Under the pieces are notes generated by a model that worked only from the letters and a program-made list of their open reading frames with translations, was not told the DNA's origin and ran no database searches. A DNA stretch of 64,000 nt from Amorphophallus konjac (taxonomy: Eukaryota > Streptophyta > Magnoliopsida > Alismatales > Araceae): assembly GCA_022559845.1 (NCBI GenBank), contig CM040124.1:73059491-73123490 (forward strand). Reading direction: 5' to 3'. A program made the position numbers and the translations under genes. Below, piece after piece: positions 22,807 to 35,170 of this stretch. Every line of letters begins with the position of its first letter. The stretch's first letter is position 1.

Positions 22807-25691
22807 TGTTAGGGTGCTAGGCCCGGATACAGAGGGGGGTGAATGTATCCTTCTACGAAAATATAGCCCAAATAAAAACTCAGATGCTAGACGCAATCAC
22901 AGAATGAAACAAATTCAATTAAACTTATGAGCAAACACATGGAGCGCGCCTATCCAAGCATCTAGCAGAAGCAAGCACACAAAGCAAACCATTGCTCAAT
23001 AGATTTTTAGGTGGTTCGGTCCTCCAGACCTACATCCACCCCTCACTCCCAACCGGAGTGAGGCTTCACTAGCAAACGCTAGAACCAAGTAGACTCAATC
23101 TGCGAACAAGGTCCTGCCACACAGCTTGACCAGGGGAACAACCTCCCCTCTTCCTCCCAACCGGAGGGACACCCCAGTGACTCCCAGCCACTTGGAAACC
23201 AGAGACCGAAGTCTCTCTTCCTCCAGATCGGAGGGACCCCTGGACTTGCTACCCACAAGCCCAGAACCGGAGACAAGTCTCCCTTCCCGCAAACCGGAGG
23301 GAACCCACAAGTAGCTCCCAACTACTTGCAATCAGAGATCAGATCTCCCTTCTCCTGACCCACCAGGAGGAACCCGATCTCAGTCCAGAGGATCGGAAGT
23401 ACAAAGGTAATCAGAAAAAATAAAGGAAAAAATAAGAAATGAAAATAACACAGCAATCACAAGCTGTAAAAGATGAAGCACAAAGATAGCTCTCAATGGA
23501 GCTGGCTGGCCTGGATTTGATCCACGGTCCAGCAGGAACAAATCTTCAGATGCAGCTTCTATTCTTCTTCTCTCAATCCTCACGAGCTCTCTTTCTTCTT
23601 CTTCTTCTCTTCTTTCTTCTCTTTCGCAGGCTCTCTCTGGCTTTTCTCTTCTCTTCTTCTTCTGCTCTCTACTGCTCTTTTCTTCTTCTGCTCTTTCACT
23701 CTCTCGATCTCTGCTCCTCTATTCTCTTCTGCTCTTTCTTTCTGATCTCTATCAGCCCTCTTCCATTCTCATGTATTCTTTCTTCAGTGGACGAAAGCTT
23801 CTATTTATATCAGCTTCAGCAGGTGCTAGGGCGTGAGCTCTCGATGATTCCCTCCCAGCTTATTTGGTCCACGTGTCAGCATTTCAGCCTCTAGGATCAC
23901 GTGTCAAGTCTTGATGGCCTCGTCCATTAAACCTGTCAGATAATCAGTCGAATAACCTGTCAGATAATCAGTCGAAGACAGTATCAGCTTAAAGCAATGT
24001 TCAGACTTCATTCAGCAGGCAAGGCACACATAGATGGCTGTATAGACTTCGTGTGAAGGATAGAGTGTATAGACTTAGTTAGTTTAGGCCTTTAACAACG
24101 AGTGTATAGACTTGCAACTCTTCATGAGATCTCAGTGTATAGACTCAACCAATGTATATAGTTGAAGGTCTAACAATCGAGTGTATAGACTTAGGCCTAA
24201 CAATTGAATGTATAGGGTTGAAGACATAACAATCGAGTGTATAGACTTAGGCCTAACAATTGAATGTATAGGGTTGAAGACCTAACAATTGAGTGTGTAG
24301 ACTTGAAGCTTGGAAGGATGTATACACTTAGCCTTTGAGGAACGATGTATAGACTCTAAATGTGAAGGCAGGCTGTATAGACTTGAATCGCTTGAAGCGA
24401 TGTACAGACTTGGTGAGGCTCAAGCAGTGTACAGACTTGTGAAGGCTTCAGCGTTGTACAGACTTGGAAGTTCCACTGTGGATGTATGGACTTGATGATC
24501 CACTGTGGATGTATAGACTTGAGTGAGTGAAGCCGATGTACAGACTTGCCGATTCGAAGCCACTGTACAGACTTTGAAAACGTGAAGCCAATGTACAGAC
24601 TTGAAAGTCCACTGTGGATGTATAGACTTGAAAATCCACTGAGCTAATGTATAGACTTCACGCTGTACAGACTTTAGGCTTTGATCGTTTGAGCAGTATG
24701 CAATGTACAGACTTAGCGATGTATAGACTTGGCCAGGAAAGCGTAGGGAAAGGTATGAGTGTATAGACTTGGCCAAGCGTAGGAAAAGATGTGGAGTGTA
24801 CAGACTTGGTAAAACAAAGTCCAGTGTATAGAGTTGATGCTAGCCAATCCAGTGTATAAAGTTGATGCTTGGAAGGAAGTATAGGGTTGAGCTGATCGGA
24901 CTTTGGCAATGTGTAGACTTAAGCGGTCGGGCAGTGTACATACTCAGAATATTAAGACCAGTGTATAGACTTCAGTTAAGTGCATTGGCTGTACAGACTT
25001 CAATTAGAAGATGTCCAATGTACAGACTTGAAAATGAGACTCCAATGTACAGACTTGCAAAAGCAAGCTACAGTGCCAATGTGTAGACTTCACGCTGTAC
25101 AGACTTTCTAAAGAGAACGTAACGCTGTACAGACTTGAGGCTTTGAACGTTGAAGGCACAAGACGATGTACAGACTCAGATTCTAGACCAGTGGCTGTAT
25201 AGAATTTGAAAGAGGACCAATGTATGGACTTCAGGTGAAGATCAATGTATGGACTTGTGAACAACCGATGAATGAACTGAGGGGTCGACCCATCAGCACA
25301 AGGGGTCGATGCACCACAGACCAGACCAATGAATAAATGCAGCAAAGTTAAAGAGGCACCAAGCGTCAACACATTGCCCAAGCAGCGTGGACGCAGCAGA
25401 TCAAATATTTCTTACTGCTACCTCTGAAATGCCTTGGCAGCGTCGACGCTGCAGTTCGATGGGTCGACGCTGCAGTATCAAACTGCAGTCTAAAGAGCAA
25501 CAATAACATGACTGAACATAATCAAATATGCAATGCCATATCAGAACTTATGAAGAACTGCATTATGATCAGAAAGTGAATAATAGCATGATGACTCACA
25601 CAGCAAGATGACTCACAATGAATAACTCACCTCAAAGACCAATCATCAAAACCACCATTAAAACCATCATCAAAACCACAGGGGCACAACA
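22807..25691 (-). repeat. 5' LTR of the nested copia-like element
   Basis: Near-identical to 15495-18354. The main difference is a 24-bp duplication (AATAACCTGTCAGATAATCA and four more bases) near 23940-23970. The TGTAYAGACTTG array spans 24039-25257 with the same order and spacing, and the TATA box is at 23802-23809. The scattered substitutions could date the insertion. Confidence 0.9.
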
Positions 25692-25696
25692 ATTCT

Positions 25697-28600
25697 TCCC
25701 CGACTCTATCGGGTGATTATAGTTCCTTTTATCCGACCACATCGGATGATTCTTCTTCTCATCTTTCTACTCATTCTTCTTCACCCTTTCGGGGGCGTTG
25801 CCCTTTTTCTTGCTGTTTTCGAGGCTTTAGTCCGCCTTGTTCTCAGCTAATCTGATTTCTTCTATATTTGGTTCCTTGTTATCAGGGTCTCGACGCCTTA
25901 ACGAGAGAGTTCTAGCCCTCGTCCCTCTTCCTTTTTATCCTTATTTCGTCTAGTTTGGTGTCTGTCACTTCTCCATGTCAAAGAATCTTTCAATCCCTTT
26001 GCTATCCTCTCCCTTTTATCCTGTCAAGTAAGGAATACAAAGCTCGTGCTGCTCAAAGCTCGATGATCAAGATTGCTTTATGATGCTACTTCCACACTAC
26101 GGATTTGCAAAGGTATCTTTATTTTGAGCAAAGAAACATGCTTTCATTTCCATTATTGTTTCTGCACATGGTTATAATGCTATTCCTCAACAGGGTTAAG
26201 TGGCTTTTAGAAATTTGCTTAGTTCATTTAGGTCATTTAAAATGAGTTCGCTTCTGCAGCATCCTTAGGCCGGTGATAGCTCCGCGCTGAGAGTCTAGTT
26301 CTTTCCCCGATCGTTGAGGGTGACCTTGGAGTATGGATTTTTCACACACTTCACGGCGAGCCATAGCCGATTCCTTTGAGAAACATCGTTGCTGCTTTGG
26401 CCATACTTTGGGTATGCACGAAAGTCTTTTTCTCTTCTCTGCTTGGCCAAATGCAGGGGCAAAAGATTGATGGATGAGATGATCGACCTAGGTGCTCCCT
26501 AATACGAGAGAGGTCTCAAATAGGGGTAGTCTTGACCCTCAAAAATTGAGCTTTCCTGCTTTATCTAGCCAATAAGGGCTCTTATCTAATGAAAAATTAA
26601 TATAAAAATCAAGTAGCAAAATTATGTGAAGAATAAAGGCATGGCAAGAGTGGCAAAGCCCTGCGGGACGTCATGAGCCCAGTCGTACGCGTGCCTAATA
26701 GTCCAAAAATCAAAGGCACAAAGCCCCGGCGTAACAAGCTATCTCTTTGAGGGGTAGTGCCCTAGAAGGAAGTCAAGTCCTGATGTCTCCCATCATGCAC
26801 GAAGCTTGTCTCCAATTTTTCTTCTGCTTCTCCCTCTTAGACTGGGTTGTATCCCGGGTATGACCTTAGTAGGGACACCGTTCTTTAGAGACGGTTGGTT
26901 GTGATAAGCCACCCTCACATGCATGCCCTACTCAAGGGAAATCTTTAATGAGAGGGGAGGGACGGCGATTCCTGGCCAGTAGTTCGAGCCCGTCTTTGGG
27001 TGCTGCGAATTGCTATTTTTAAAAATTCAAAAAAATGAGATATTGTCAAAAATTCAAAAAAATGAGATTCCAAAAAAATGAAATATTGTCAAAAAAATAA
27101 AAAATCAAATATTTTCAAAATTTAAAAAATCAAGAAAATTGAAAAATCTAAAAATATTTATCTTTTACATTTTATTTTGATGATAGATACGTAATCTGTT
27201 TGCTAAGTGTGCAGGTTGCAGGTACTCAAGCTTTCTTTGCTCCATATTTTGTTCTATCTGTCTCCTGTTCACATCTTTGATCTGTTCTTTCCTTCTTCAA
27301 TCATATCTCTCGATCTATTCTAAAGTTTGTGTCCTTCTCAACTTTTGTTTGTAATGATTATATCTATATGAGAGGGCTTTGCCTCACGACTATGAACTTG
27401 GCGGTTCTGCTTCGTCTGATCTTGGGTTTTGATTGAAGGGCGTATTTGTTTATATCTTTTTGTCCCGCCGTGTCCTTGTCACGTGTTTATGTCCCACCAT
27501 GTTGTCCCACACATGTTTTGTCCCTCACCGAGTGTTGTTAGTTGTCTTGCATATGTTGTTAGTCGTCCTTATATATCTCGTGTGTTGTCCCAACCGTGTG
27601 GTCATCCCTCATGTTCTTGTCCCAACCGTGTGTTGTCTCACTGCATTGTTGTCTTGTCCCCTACGTTCATCTTGCATACGTGTGGTTTGTTCATGCCATT
27701 GCATATGTGCTTGTTCGTCTTGTTGTGTTGTTTTCCATTCGTTTGATCGTTATGTTTTGTTGTGTTGTCGGTCGTTCAGTTAATCGTTGTATTATGCTGT
27801 CTTACGTTCATGCTTGTTTATCATGGTCATTCATATTATTGTTGTCTTATTTGAAAATTCATAAAAATCAGAAAAAATTAGAGAATTCAAAAAAGATGCC
27901 ATTTCGCTTGGCAGGTAAGTCAGGTATGGTTCTCTATCCCTTCTCATTGTTGCATTACTATATGGTATATATACATTATTATAGCCTCTCAAGGACCGGT
28001 TGGTTGGCTGGATGTTCTGGGATCTGATGTTCCCCTTTAACAAAAACGATGATGATCTAGGAGCATACGGTTAATAGTTGGATAAGCCGCTCGGTTGAGT
28101 CGGGTGGGGGACGATAGACTCTGTCTCGGATGCAGTGATTGCAAGAAGACTCTTGACCCCGTCTTGACTCAGTCTAGCAATAATATCCTTGAGTACTTTC
28201 TATTTTAATCTTTCTTTTCATTCGTTTTGATGATTTCTTTATTTTAGCCCAGCATGCATCATGTTATTTTTTGAGCACTCACGTCTCGTGATCCGTTCAA
28301 GGTTTCTCCTCAACAATGGTTAGTTGCACCTCATGTCTATTGGATAAGAGATTCTTCGTTCCACTCTGAATTTGAACGTTTTCTCTGATCTTGCCGCTCG
28401 GTCTGTTTGGCCAGCGTGATTCCTGTCTTGATTTTATCTCAGTCTTATCTCTCCTTTTCCAGCTCTTATGTTGTGTTCCATCCGACCCACTCATTGTCCG
28501 TGGATTGTGTCCCCAATGAGGCTGGTTGTGTTTCCTTTCCTTTAGTTTAATTCTCCAGACATGTCTTATCATTGTCATCCATTTTAGGTGGTTATCTTGG

Positions 28601-28800
28601 CATTTTCGAGAAAATTCCTGTCGCTTGTTGGTTGTGACGGGTCTCTTTTTACCTTGATGCCCGCTTATCATTTCTCTCCGCTTCATCTCTGCTTCATCTC
28701 CATTTCACGTCGCTATCGCTTTTGCTCCATCTCCTTTCCATTTTGTCTCCGCGTCGCTTTCGCTCGTTCCCTTGCAAAGCGGACATCAAGGAGGGGCATC
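25697..28800 (+). other. 3' non-coding region of Tat-like copy 2
   Basis: No recognisable gene. It includes an A-rich low-complexity block of AAAAATTCAAAAAA-type repeats (27010-27160), a T/G/C-rich stretch (27440-27830) whose long frames look compositional, and the section 27880-28800 that parallels 5560-6520. It ends in the polypurine tract AAGGAGGGGCATC. Long 3' non-coding regions are normal for Tat/Ogre elements. Confidence 0.6.
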
Positions 28801-30875
28801 TGTTGACATCCATTTTTAGCCCGCAAGTTGCGTCATTTCTCTTATTCATCATTTTTGATGTCCCGAATTACCCATTATTTTGGAGCCTTCCATGGATAGA
28901 TTTCGAGCCAGTTTTTATTGTTCCATTCCCTTTGAGCTCTAGAGATCATGATTTCTTAGAGTCCCTGGAGGCTATTTTATCAACTTCTGGCTTCTAAGTC
29001 GACTTTCGGCCCATTTAGGCCGGCTTCCCTCAAGTAATCGGCTCTCTCTCGTTACGTAGTCCTGAAAGTGGTTCCTTTTCACCCTCTTCCATTCCTCTAC
29101 TCAAAAAGTTTCCTTCACCAAAGTTATTCCTCTTTCAAATATATACAATTTCTTCTTCTACGCCATTGGCCAGTTCTGCCCCGTTTGTGAGCTATTTGTA
29201 TTTTTCCGGCGTGTTGTGCTGTTCAAAATTCTTTCTCTCTCTTCTAGCACCATTTTCTCACTCTTCTGATCATTTTCTCATCTTCCTTTCTTTATGAAAG
29301 GTGTTCCTCTCTCAGTTATCGACAATTTCTTCTTCTACTACTTTTACTAGTTCTGCCCCGTTTGAGAGATATGCTTCAATTTTTAAAATCACACGCAGTT
29401 TGTCCAGAATTTTCGTTCATCAATGTGAAGGTATAGTGTAGGTGCGTCACAGCGATGTGAAGGTCTAGTATATGTGCGTCACAGCCCATTTAACGGTCTA
29501 TCGAAAGATCGTTAGAGCACATGTGACGGTCCTATAGTAGACCGTTACACCCAAACTCTCCCGAAATCACCCCGTTCGACCCCTAGAGCGTGGCGGTCCT
29601 ACCGTAGACCGTCAGAGCAATGTGGCGGTCCTACAATAGACCATTACACACAGCAGAGAGTCCAATTTATGCTGGACTCTGTCCCGAAAACTGTGCGGTG
29701 GGCCTATCTTGCAGAGGTCATAACTTCTTCAATTCTTATCCAAATTGATCTCCATTTTTTCCTACTTCTAGCCCTTTGTATTATCTTGAATTTGATTCAT
29801 AAAAATCAAATTTTTATTGACTATATCTCTCGGGATATGGGTCGCAAGATCGGGATTTAAGCATCATGGTACAACTAAAACTCTATTTTCTAGTGCGACG
29901 GGGCTACCTTCCAAGAGCCATATCTTCTAGAATCCTCCTCCGAATTGGTCCTCGTTTGTTCCTATCTTTTGTCCTTAGTATTATCTCAAGTTTGATCCAG
30001 AGAACTTGATTTATCTTGGACTATATCTCCGGGAATCGTGATAAGAAGATGGGGTTTTCTTGCAAAACTCTATAAAAACGACCTTGGCTTGAAGAGGGCT
30101 TTCTTGCAAAACTCTATAAAAATGACCTTGTTCCTATCTGCCCAGTTCACAGTCGTGACGGGGGGGCTCTTTCTTGGTTCGGGGCGAAGCCATGCTGCAA
30201 TTCAAACTCACAACTTCGACCTTGGCTTGAAGAGGGAAGTATTATCTTTCCATTACATCTTTCTGGGCTTGATTTCATGATCTATATTTATAGTTCTCTT
30301 CCTCTCAAAATCACAAATCATCACAATTTTCTGCACTTTTCTGCTACAGATGCATTTTCCCCCGTTTTGCATCGATGATTTCTCTCTATTCTTAAAATCA
30401 AATCTCGTGCTTTCAAATCTCATGCATGCACAATATACACACCTATTATTTTCACCCTTCCACAGGGGTTAAAAACCTCCCCCCCGGTGAGTTTACCCTC
30501 AATTTCTACCCCTATTTTATCACTGCGGGATTGATGCTACACATGCATGTTCTAATGAGTTTTTTGTTCTTATTTTGACTTTATTTTGCAGGAGAGAATG
30601 AATACAACGTGAGGCCCTTTTCCTCTAGCCGACTGGAAGGAGAGGAGGTTTGAATCCACAAAGTTCCCTGCACCTTGTTTGTCAAGCGCGATCAAGTTTT
30701 CTTTCCAAGGTACACGGCACCATTCTTTACACTTCTTCATCCTTTGGCGTTGTTAATCCTTGGTAGCGATCACGGTCAGTTCTTCTATTCATTACCCCCT
30801 TGTTCATACTTCTATGATTGCTTCATATACATGCATGGTTAGTTAAGGGGCGCGGGGTAGATTAATCCATCTACA
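28801..30875 (+). repeat. 3' LTR of Tat-like copy 2
   Basis: It starts TGTTGACATC directly after the polypurine tract and ends CATCTACA. It pairs with 8603-10617. GACGGTC...GACCGTTACA motifs are conserved at 29490-29650. Confidence 0.85.
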
Positions 30876-31805
30876 GTAGAGTGTTGCCTTGCTCAGACCC
30901 TTTGAAAGATTCATTGACATGTGTGGAGTCGTGAAGCTACGACTAAGAGATGTGGGCTATCTTCTAAAACACACATGAGATACCTACGCAAGGCCGTTAA
31001 TAGCGCAACCCGCCTAGAATCTCATTTTGGTTATACCGTGTGTGAATTTGGGAAAGTCTGAACTATAGGACCTGATTCAAGACATAATCCACTAAGCGTT
31101 CTCACTGATAATCTCAAATATCACTAAGTGAAAATTTAAACCGAAAGGTATTTTCACCCATTACATAGTATAAAGGACTCAACAAACTTCTATTTATTAA
31201 TTATTTTTCTTTAACAGATTTGAAGGTTTTTAAATCATGTGGGAGATTGTCAGACCTTTTCTTTCTATCCTTTGCTTTAAAAGCCTTCATTCACTCAACT
31301 TTCTCACATGCACTCAATGGATGTCACTATTTAAGTGACATTCCTACCTGTAAAGTATTGTCTCCCACTCTCTTTAATGGGTTGTCCTATGAGGAAAGAG
31401 ACGTTGGAGGAGGCTCCTCCATCGAATCTTTCCTAAAGCCCCATAAATAGATCACCTTGAGTGATCAGTGAAGGGATTTTTTTCTCTTGTTCATATAGAG
31501 AATGTGTGAAACCGTGAGAGGGCATTCCTTTCTTATTCCTCCTTCCCTTTCATTTCTGTTGAGTTCTTGAAAGTCATACCGAGATTCGTAAAGCTCTCTC
31601 CGAGGACGTGCTGACGGGAGAGAGGGGATCGCCTACCCGAGGGTCGTCGTATCTCTAGGAGGCCGTTGCCGCGAGACCCGCATGTTGGATGGCAATAGAT
31701 CTCTTAGTTCGAGCGACTACGCGCTTCGATTCTAAACTTAATTATTTCTAATTATTTATTGTTGTTTCTGTTAATTTCAGTAATATAAATCCATCAGTTC
31801 TGACA
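30876..31805 (+). mobile_element. Copia remnant, right piece, with its 3' LTR (31248-31805)
   Basis: This continues the remnant at 8372-8602. A polypurine-type string (ATGTGGGAGAT) directly precedes TGTCAGACC at 31248. The LTR ends ...TTCTGACA at 31805, giving a perfect 7-bp terminal inverted repeat (TGTCAGA/TCTGACA) and a 558-bp LTR. A TATA-like CCATAAATAGA lies near 31441. The 5' part of the element lies beyond the inserted Tat-like copy 1, outside the window. Confidence 0.7.
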
Positions 31806-31935
31806 AGAATCGACCAGTCATTGACTAGAGAGTGACGTCTTGGTGGGAATCGACACCATCTATGACAACGGTGGCCGCCGAAGGGGGTCTCCCTCTCCGA
31901 GAGAGAGGGAGAGAGAGAGAGAGAGAGAGAAGCAA
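31806..31935 (+). repeat. ~125-bp block duplicated at 44207-44330, ending in a GA microsatellite
   Basis: Both copies share GAATCGACCAGTCATTG, GAGTGACGTCTTGGTGGGAA and GTGGCCGCCGAAGGGGGTCT with minor changes, and both run into (GA)n (31898-31930; 44304-44328). They flank the first CACTA element from outside. The copy at 44207 reads on leftwards without the copia LTR, so it resembles an uninserted relative. Origin unknown. Confidence 0.75.
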
Positions 31936-32237
31936 CCACGAACAAGCAAGGTTGTGTAGCAGACGTCATATATATGTTTCGATCTGTACTACTACTCAGC
32001 AACTACGTACGTACCAACAGCATTCGGATCTAAACAAAGATCTTTTATTAGTGATGAATTGAAAGAGTAAAAAAAGAGGTGGGAGAGGTGGCGAATCCTC
32101 CTTGCCCGCCTATTTAAAAGTCACTTTGTAGAGATTGTTGAGATCTCCGTCATGCATGTGGAGATTGTGGAGAAGACCTGCTAGGATTAATATATAGAGA
32201 GAAGTACTGTTGCATGCAGCGTCATAGTTAGGACGTA

Positions 32238-32500
32238 CACTACAAGAAAAAGTGGCTATAGCGACCGAATTAGAGACCGATTAAATCGGTCGCTAGTCGG
32301 TCCCAAATAGAGACCAATTCGGCGACCGAAATAATCGGTCGCATATCTGAGACCGTTTTGGCGACCGAATTTATTTCGGTCTCCAATCGGTCGCTATATT
32401 TAGCTCGAATTTATTCCGGTCTCTTTTTTTTCAAAATCGACCGAATTGGAGACCGACTAGCGACCGAATATATTTCGGTCTCTAATCGGTCGCTGATATG
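32238..32500 (+). repeat. Left terminus and subterminal repeats of CACTA 1 (outer)
   Basis: The terminal inverted repeat is followed by closely spaced GCGACCGA, GAGACCGA and TCGGTCGC/TCGGTCTC words, several forming short palindromes such as GACCGATTAAATCGGTC. Such repeats are the usual binding sites of the CACTA TnpA-like protein. Confidence 0.9.
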
Positions 32501-32928
32501 ACTGCATTTACAGCGCGACCATCTCCCCCCTGCATTGATAACCTTCCTCCACCGGAGCTCTCCCCTCCCCCTCCGGCCCCCTCGCCCTCCCCCCCCCCCC
32601 TCTGCCTTGCGGCCACGGGCGTGGCGAGCGGCGTGGTGGTGGACGGACGCCGGAGCTCGCTGTCTCGGCCAGCCCCGCACCATCCTCGCCGTCGACCTCG
32701 TCGGTCCCCGTCGTCCTCGTCGTCACCCTCCTCGGTCTGGTAAGTCCTCTCCCTCTCGATCTCCCCCCCCTCTCCTCTCCCTCCAGCCCCGCGCCTCTCT
32801 CCCCCCCCCTCTCCCTCCCCGCCGGCCATCGACCATGCCCTATTTCTCATTTTTTTTCTTCTTGGAGGGGTTCCAGTGAGGGGGGTTTCGGTGGGAGGGG
32901 GTGGCGGGGGAGGTTGGTCTGGGAGGGG
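32501..32928. other. GC-rich segment inside CACTA 1, unrecognised
   Basis: A C-rich, possibly captured exonic or 5'-UTR segment with a GT donor-like site near 32740 (TCTGGTAAGTCC). Long frames exist in most reading frames simply because of the composition. No family was recognised. Confidence 0.4.
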
Positions 32929-33515
32929 GGGTGGAGCTCGGGTGAGGGGGAGGGGGCTCCGCAGGGGAGGGGGAGGGGGCTGCGCAGGGGAGGGGGAGGG
33001 GCTCCGGTGGAGGGGAGGGGGCTCCGCAGGGGTGAGGGGGAGGGGGCTCCGGTGGACGGGAGGGGGCTGCGCAGGGGGAGGGGCTCCGGTGGGGTGAGGG
33101 GGAGGGGGCTCCGGTGGAGGGGAGGGGGCTGCGCAGGGGGAGGGGCTCCGGTGGAGGGGGGGCTGCGCAGGGGGATGGGCTCCGGTGGAGGGGAGGGGGC
33201 TCCGCAGGGGTGAGGGGGAGGGGGCTCCGGTGGAGGGGAGGGGGTTGCGCAGGGGGAGGGGCTCCGGTGGAGGGGGGGCTGCGCAGGGGGAGGGGCTCCG
33301 GTGGAGGGGGAGGGGCTCCGGTGGAGGGGCTCCGGTGGAGGGGAGGGGGCTCCGCAGGGGTGAGGGGGAGGGGGCTCCGGTGGACGGGAGGGGGCTGCGC
33401 AGGGGGAGGGGCTCCGGTGGGGTGAGGGGGAGGGGGCTCCGGTGGAGGGGAGGGGGCTGCGCAGGGGGAGGGGCTCCGGTGGAGGGGGGGCTGCGCAGGG
33501 GGAGGGGCTCCGATG
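32929..33515 (+). repeat. G-rich minisatellite (GGGGAGGGGCTCCGGTGGA-type units)
   Basis: About 0.6 kb built from mixed short units GGGAGGGGGCTGCGCAGG, GGGAGGGGCTCCGGTGG and GGGTGAGGGGGAGGGGG. Higher-order duplication is visible: the ~150-bp stretch around 33025-33120 recurs near 33360-33460. The plus strand is almost free of T and rich in G4-5 runs. Long frames across it on both strands are artefacts. Confidence 0.9.
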
Positions 33516-35170
33516 GTCACTATATGAGCTACGTCCAGTCCTCCTCCGGTCGTAGCTTGAAAAGTTCCACAGTGAGGACAAGAAATACAACCGGTTACGT
33601 CTTAATGCGGTGGCAGTCTCGCCAAATACAGGTACGCACAGTTACCTCCCCCTCACAATGAGGGAACAACACAGCAGGTGCCAGGTAGTTAGCACACTAA
33701 CTATGTGGGTAGCAAATAGAAAGAAGATTGAAAGTAAATGCCTCTATGTAGGTAGGTACATAATAATTGTAGAAATAACTATGAAGAGATAAGAAAAGAA
33801 TACAGACTGAAGAGAGAATCTGATGCCGCCTTTGGTGTCGTAGTAGTGACAGCACTAGTCCGGACCAGACAAGCCGAGTGAGGAAATGGCTCTTTAATTT
33901 ATTTTGTTTTAGTTACATTGGCCTAGGGGTCTCGGACCGGGGGAATATGGGAAGGGAACAAGGAATCAAGATTTGAAATTTGCACTCTGTAATTTCTTAT
34001 AAACTGTAAGTTGGTGATACCGCTAGCTAACGTCTGATGCCTGCGAATAATCTGGTGGTGAGTGATTCTGCTCCGCAATACTGGGGAGGGGAATCAAACT
34101 TACGATCTCCCCACTGCGGGGGAAGGGTGGTTGAACCACCTCTCGGGTTTTCAAGTGAGGAAATGACTTGGTTGGTGAAAATTTCTTAATGGTTTTGCTC
34201 GGCGCGAAGATATATAGCTTGGGTAGGTAAGAACTGCGGCTCAACTACTTGAAATTAGCTCAACTCGAAAGCAGCTCGATCAACTTGAAAGTAGCTTAAT
34301 CTTGAAGGCAGCTCAATCGACAATAAACTTGACTCCATGCTACTACACAAATTGACTTATGCCCCTTTGGTAATCGGTTGGGATAGTTTACTCGGGTTTA
34401 AAGTGGGGTAAGGTATCCTTGTAAAAATTTACTTTTGATTTGATAATACGTACTTCATTCTAGGTTGAATTCGTTGAAAAATAGGGCCTATTCCACATGC
34501 TTTGCTAACAAACCAAGGGATATCTGTGATAGGGGATGATTAAATAATAAAAAACGTCCCTCACTTTTGCTCCGAATGCCAAGCCCATTGTCCTCCCTTT
34601 AACTATAAATAAAATTGAGATTGCATAGATTTTACGTCCCGTGTTAGAATGTAAATTGTATATATCAACGAGATGACTTAATTTAAATTATCTTTGGGAT
34701 TAATTACTGAAATAAATATACACGAATGATGAATAGACATATTTCTATACATATAAATATTCCTAGCCACTAGTCATACACGTACGTCCATGATAAATTA
34801 AATTCTGACGGCTAATTGATCTCACATGAAGGTATGGTCCGGCATATGCACTATTCTTAACTTACGCACAATGTAATCATTTTTTTCCCATTAAAAATAA
34901 GTCATTTATATATCAAAATCAGGTCTTGCAAGAAATGCAGGATCTATACATTGCATCTGAACTCTCCCCTTACTCCTTACAATATTATACAAATTGTAGA
35001 GATGTCACAAATACTCAGTACAATTGAAAATTGATAAAATTTTAGAATAAATTCAAAGTTTGACATTACATCTGAACAATATTATACATATGTCTATATA
35101 CATCCGAGGATTATAGAATATTACAAAAAACTCGTTACATCTGAACATTACAAAAAACTCATTACATAAA
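33516..35170. other. Interior of CACTA 1 between minisatellite and first satellite array; no gene called
   Basis: The first ~130 bp (33505-33632) read GHYMSYVQSSSG and then reach a donor-like CAG/GTACGC, faintly like a ubiquitin-specific protease C-terminal motif, but it is too short to call. A tRNA-like B box may lie near 34080-34105 (minus: GTTTGATTCCC). The stretch 34330-35170 is AT-rich with a duplicated ATTACAAAAAACTC near 35120-35165. Nothing else is recognised. Confidence 0.45.

Larger units (their letters stand above)
15495..25691 (-). mobile_element. Nested non-autonomous copia-like (SIRE/Maximus-like) LTR retrotransposon
   Basis: LTRs at 22807-25691 (5') and 15495-18354 (3') are nearly identical by eye, suggesting recent insertion. 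On the minus strand the primer site (22794-22804) follows the 5' LTR and a polypurine tract precedes the 3' LTR. The only coding content is a broken gag (20754-22684); no integrase, reverse transcriptase or RNase H is visible in the 4.45 kb interior. The target duplication is ATTCT (15486-15490 and 25692-25696), with four extra bases (CCTT, 15491-15494) beside the 3' LTR. Without the insertion, the host Tat-like tandem repeat reads through cleanly. Confidence 0.88.
8603..30875 (+). mobile_element. Tat/Ogre-like LTR retrotransposon (copy 2), interrupted by a nested copia element
   Basis: Two similar LTRs (8603-10617 and 28801-30875) begin TGTTGACA and end CATCTACA. Flanks are GTAGG (8598-8602) and GTAGA (30876-30880), an imperfect 5-bp target duplication. 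Removing the 10.2 kb copia insertion leaves an element of about 12 kb. Coding content is a gag frame (12218 on) followed by a short remnant near the integrase start. Reverse transcriptase and RNase H were not found, so the element looks like a non-autonomous derivative. A polypurine tract (AAGGAGGGGCATC) precedes the 3' LTR. Confidence 0.8.

Noticed and set aside
27429..28027. Cys/Val/Leu-rich overlapping frames as a membrane protein
   Set aside because: Simple TGTTGTCCC-type sequence in the 3' non-coding part of a Tat-like element; open in several phases.
32600..32760. Actin-like fragment in the GC-rich segment (GVASGVVVD; PRTILAVDL)
   Set aside because: The two strings are in different frames and the match is too short and compositionally biased to support.
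32840..33661. Very long proline- or glycine-rich frames on both strands
   Set aside because: They arise from the G-rich minisatellite, are open in several frames at once and have no non-repetitive domain.
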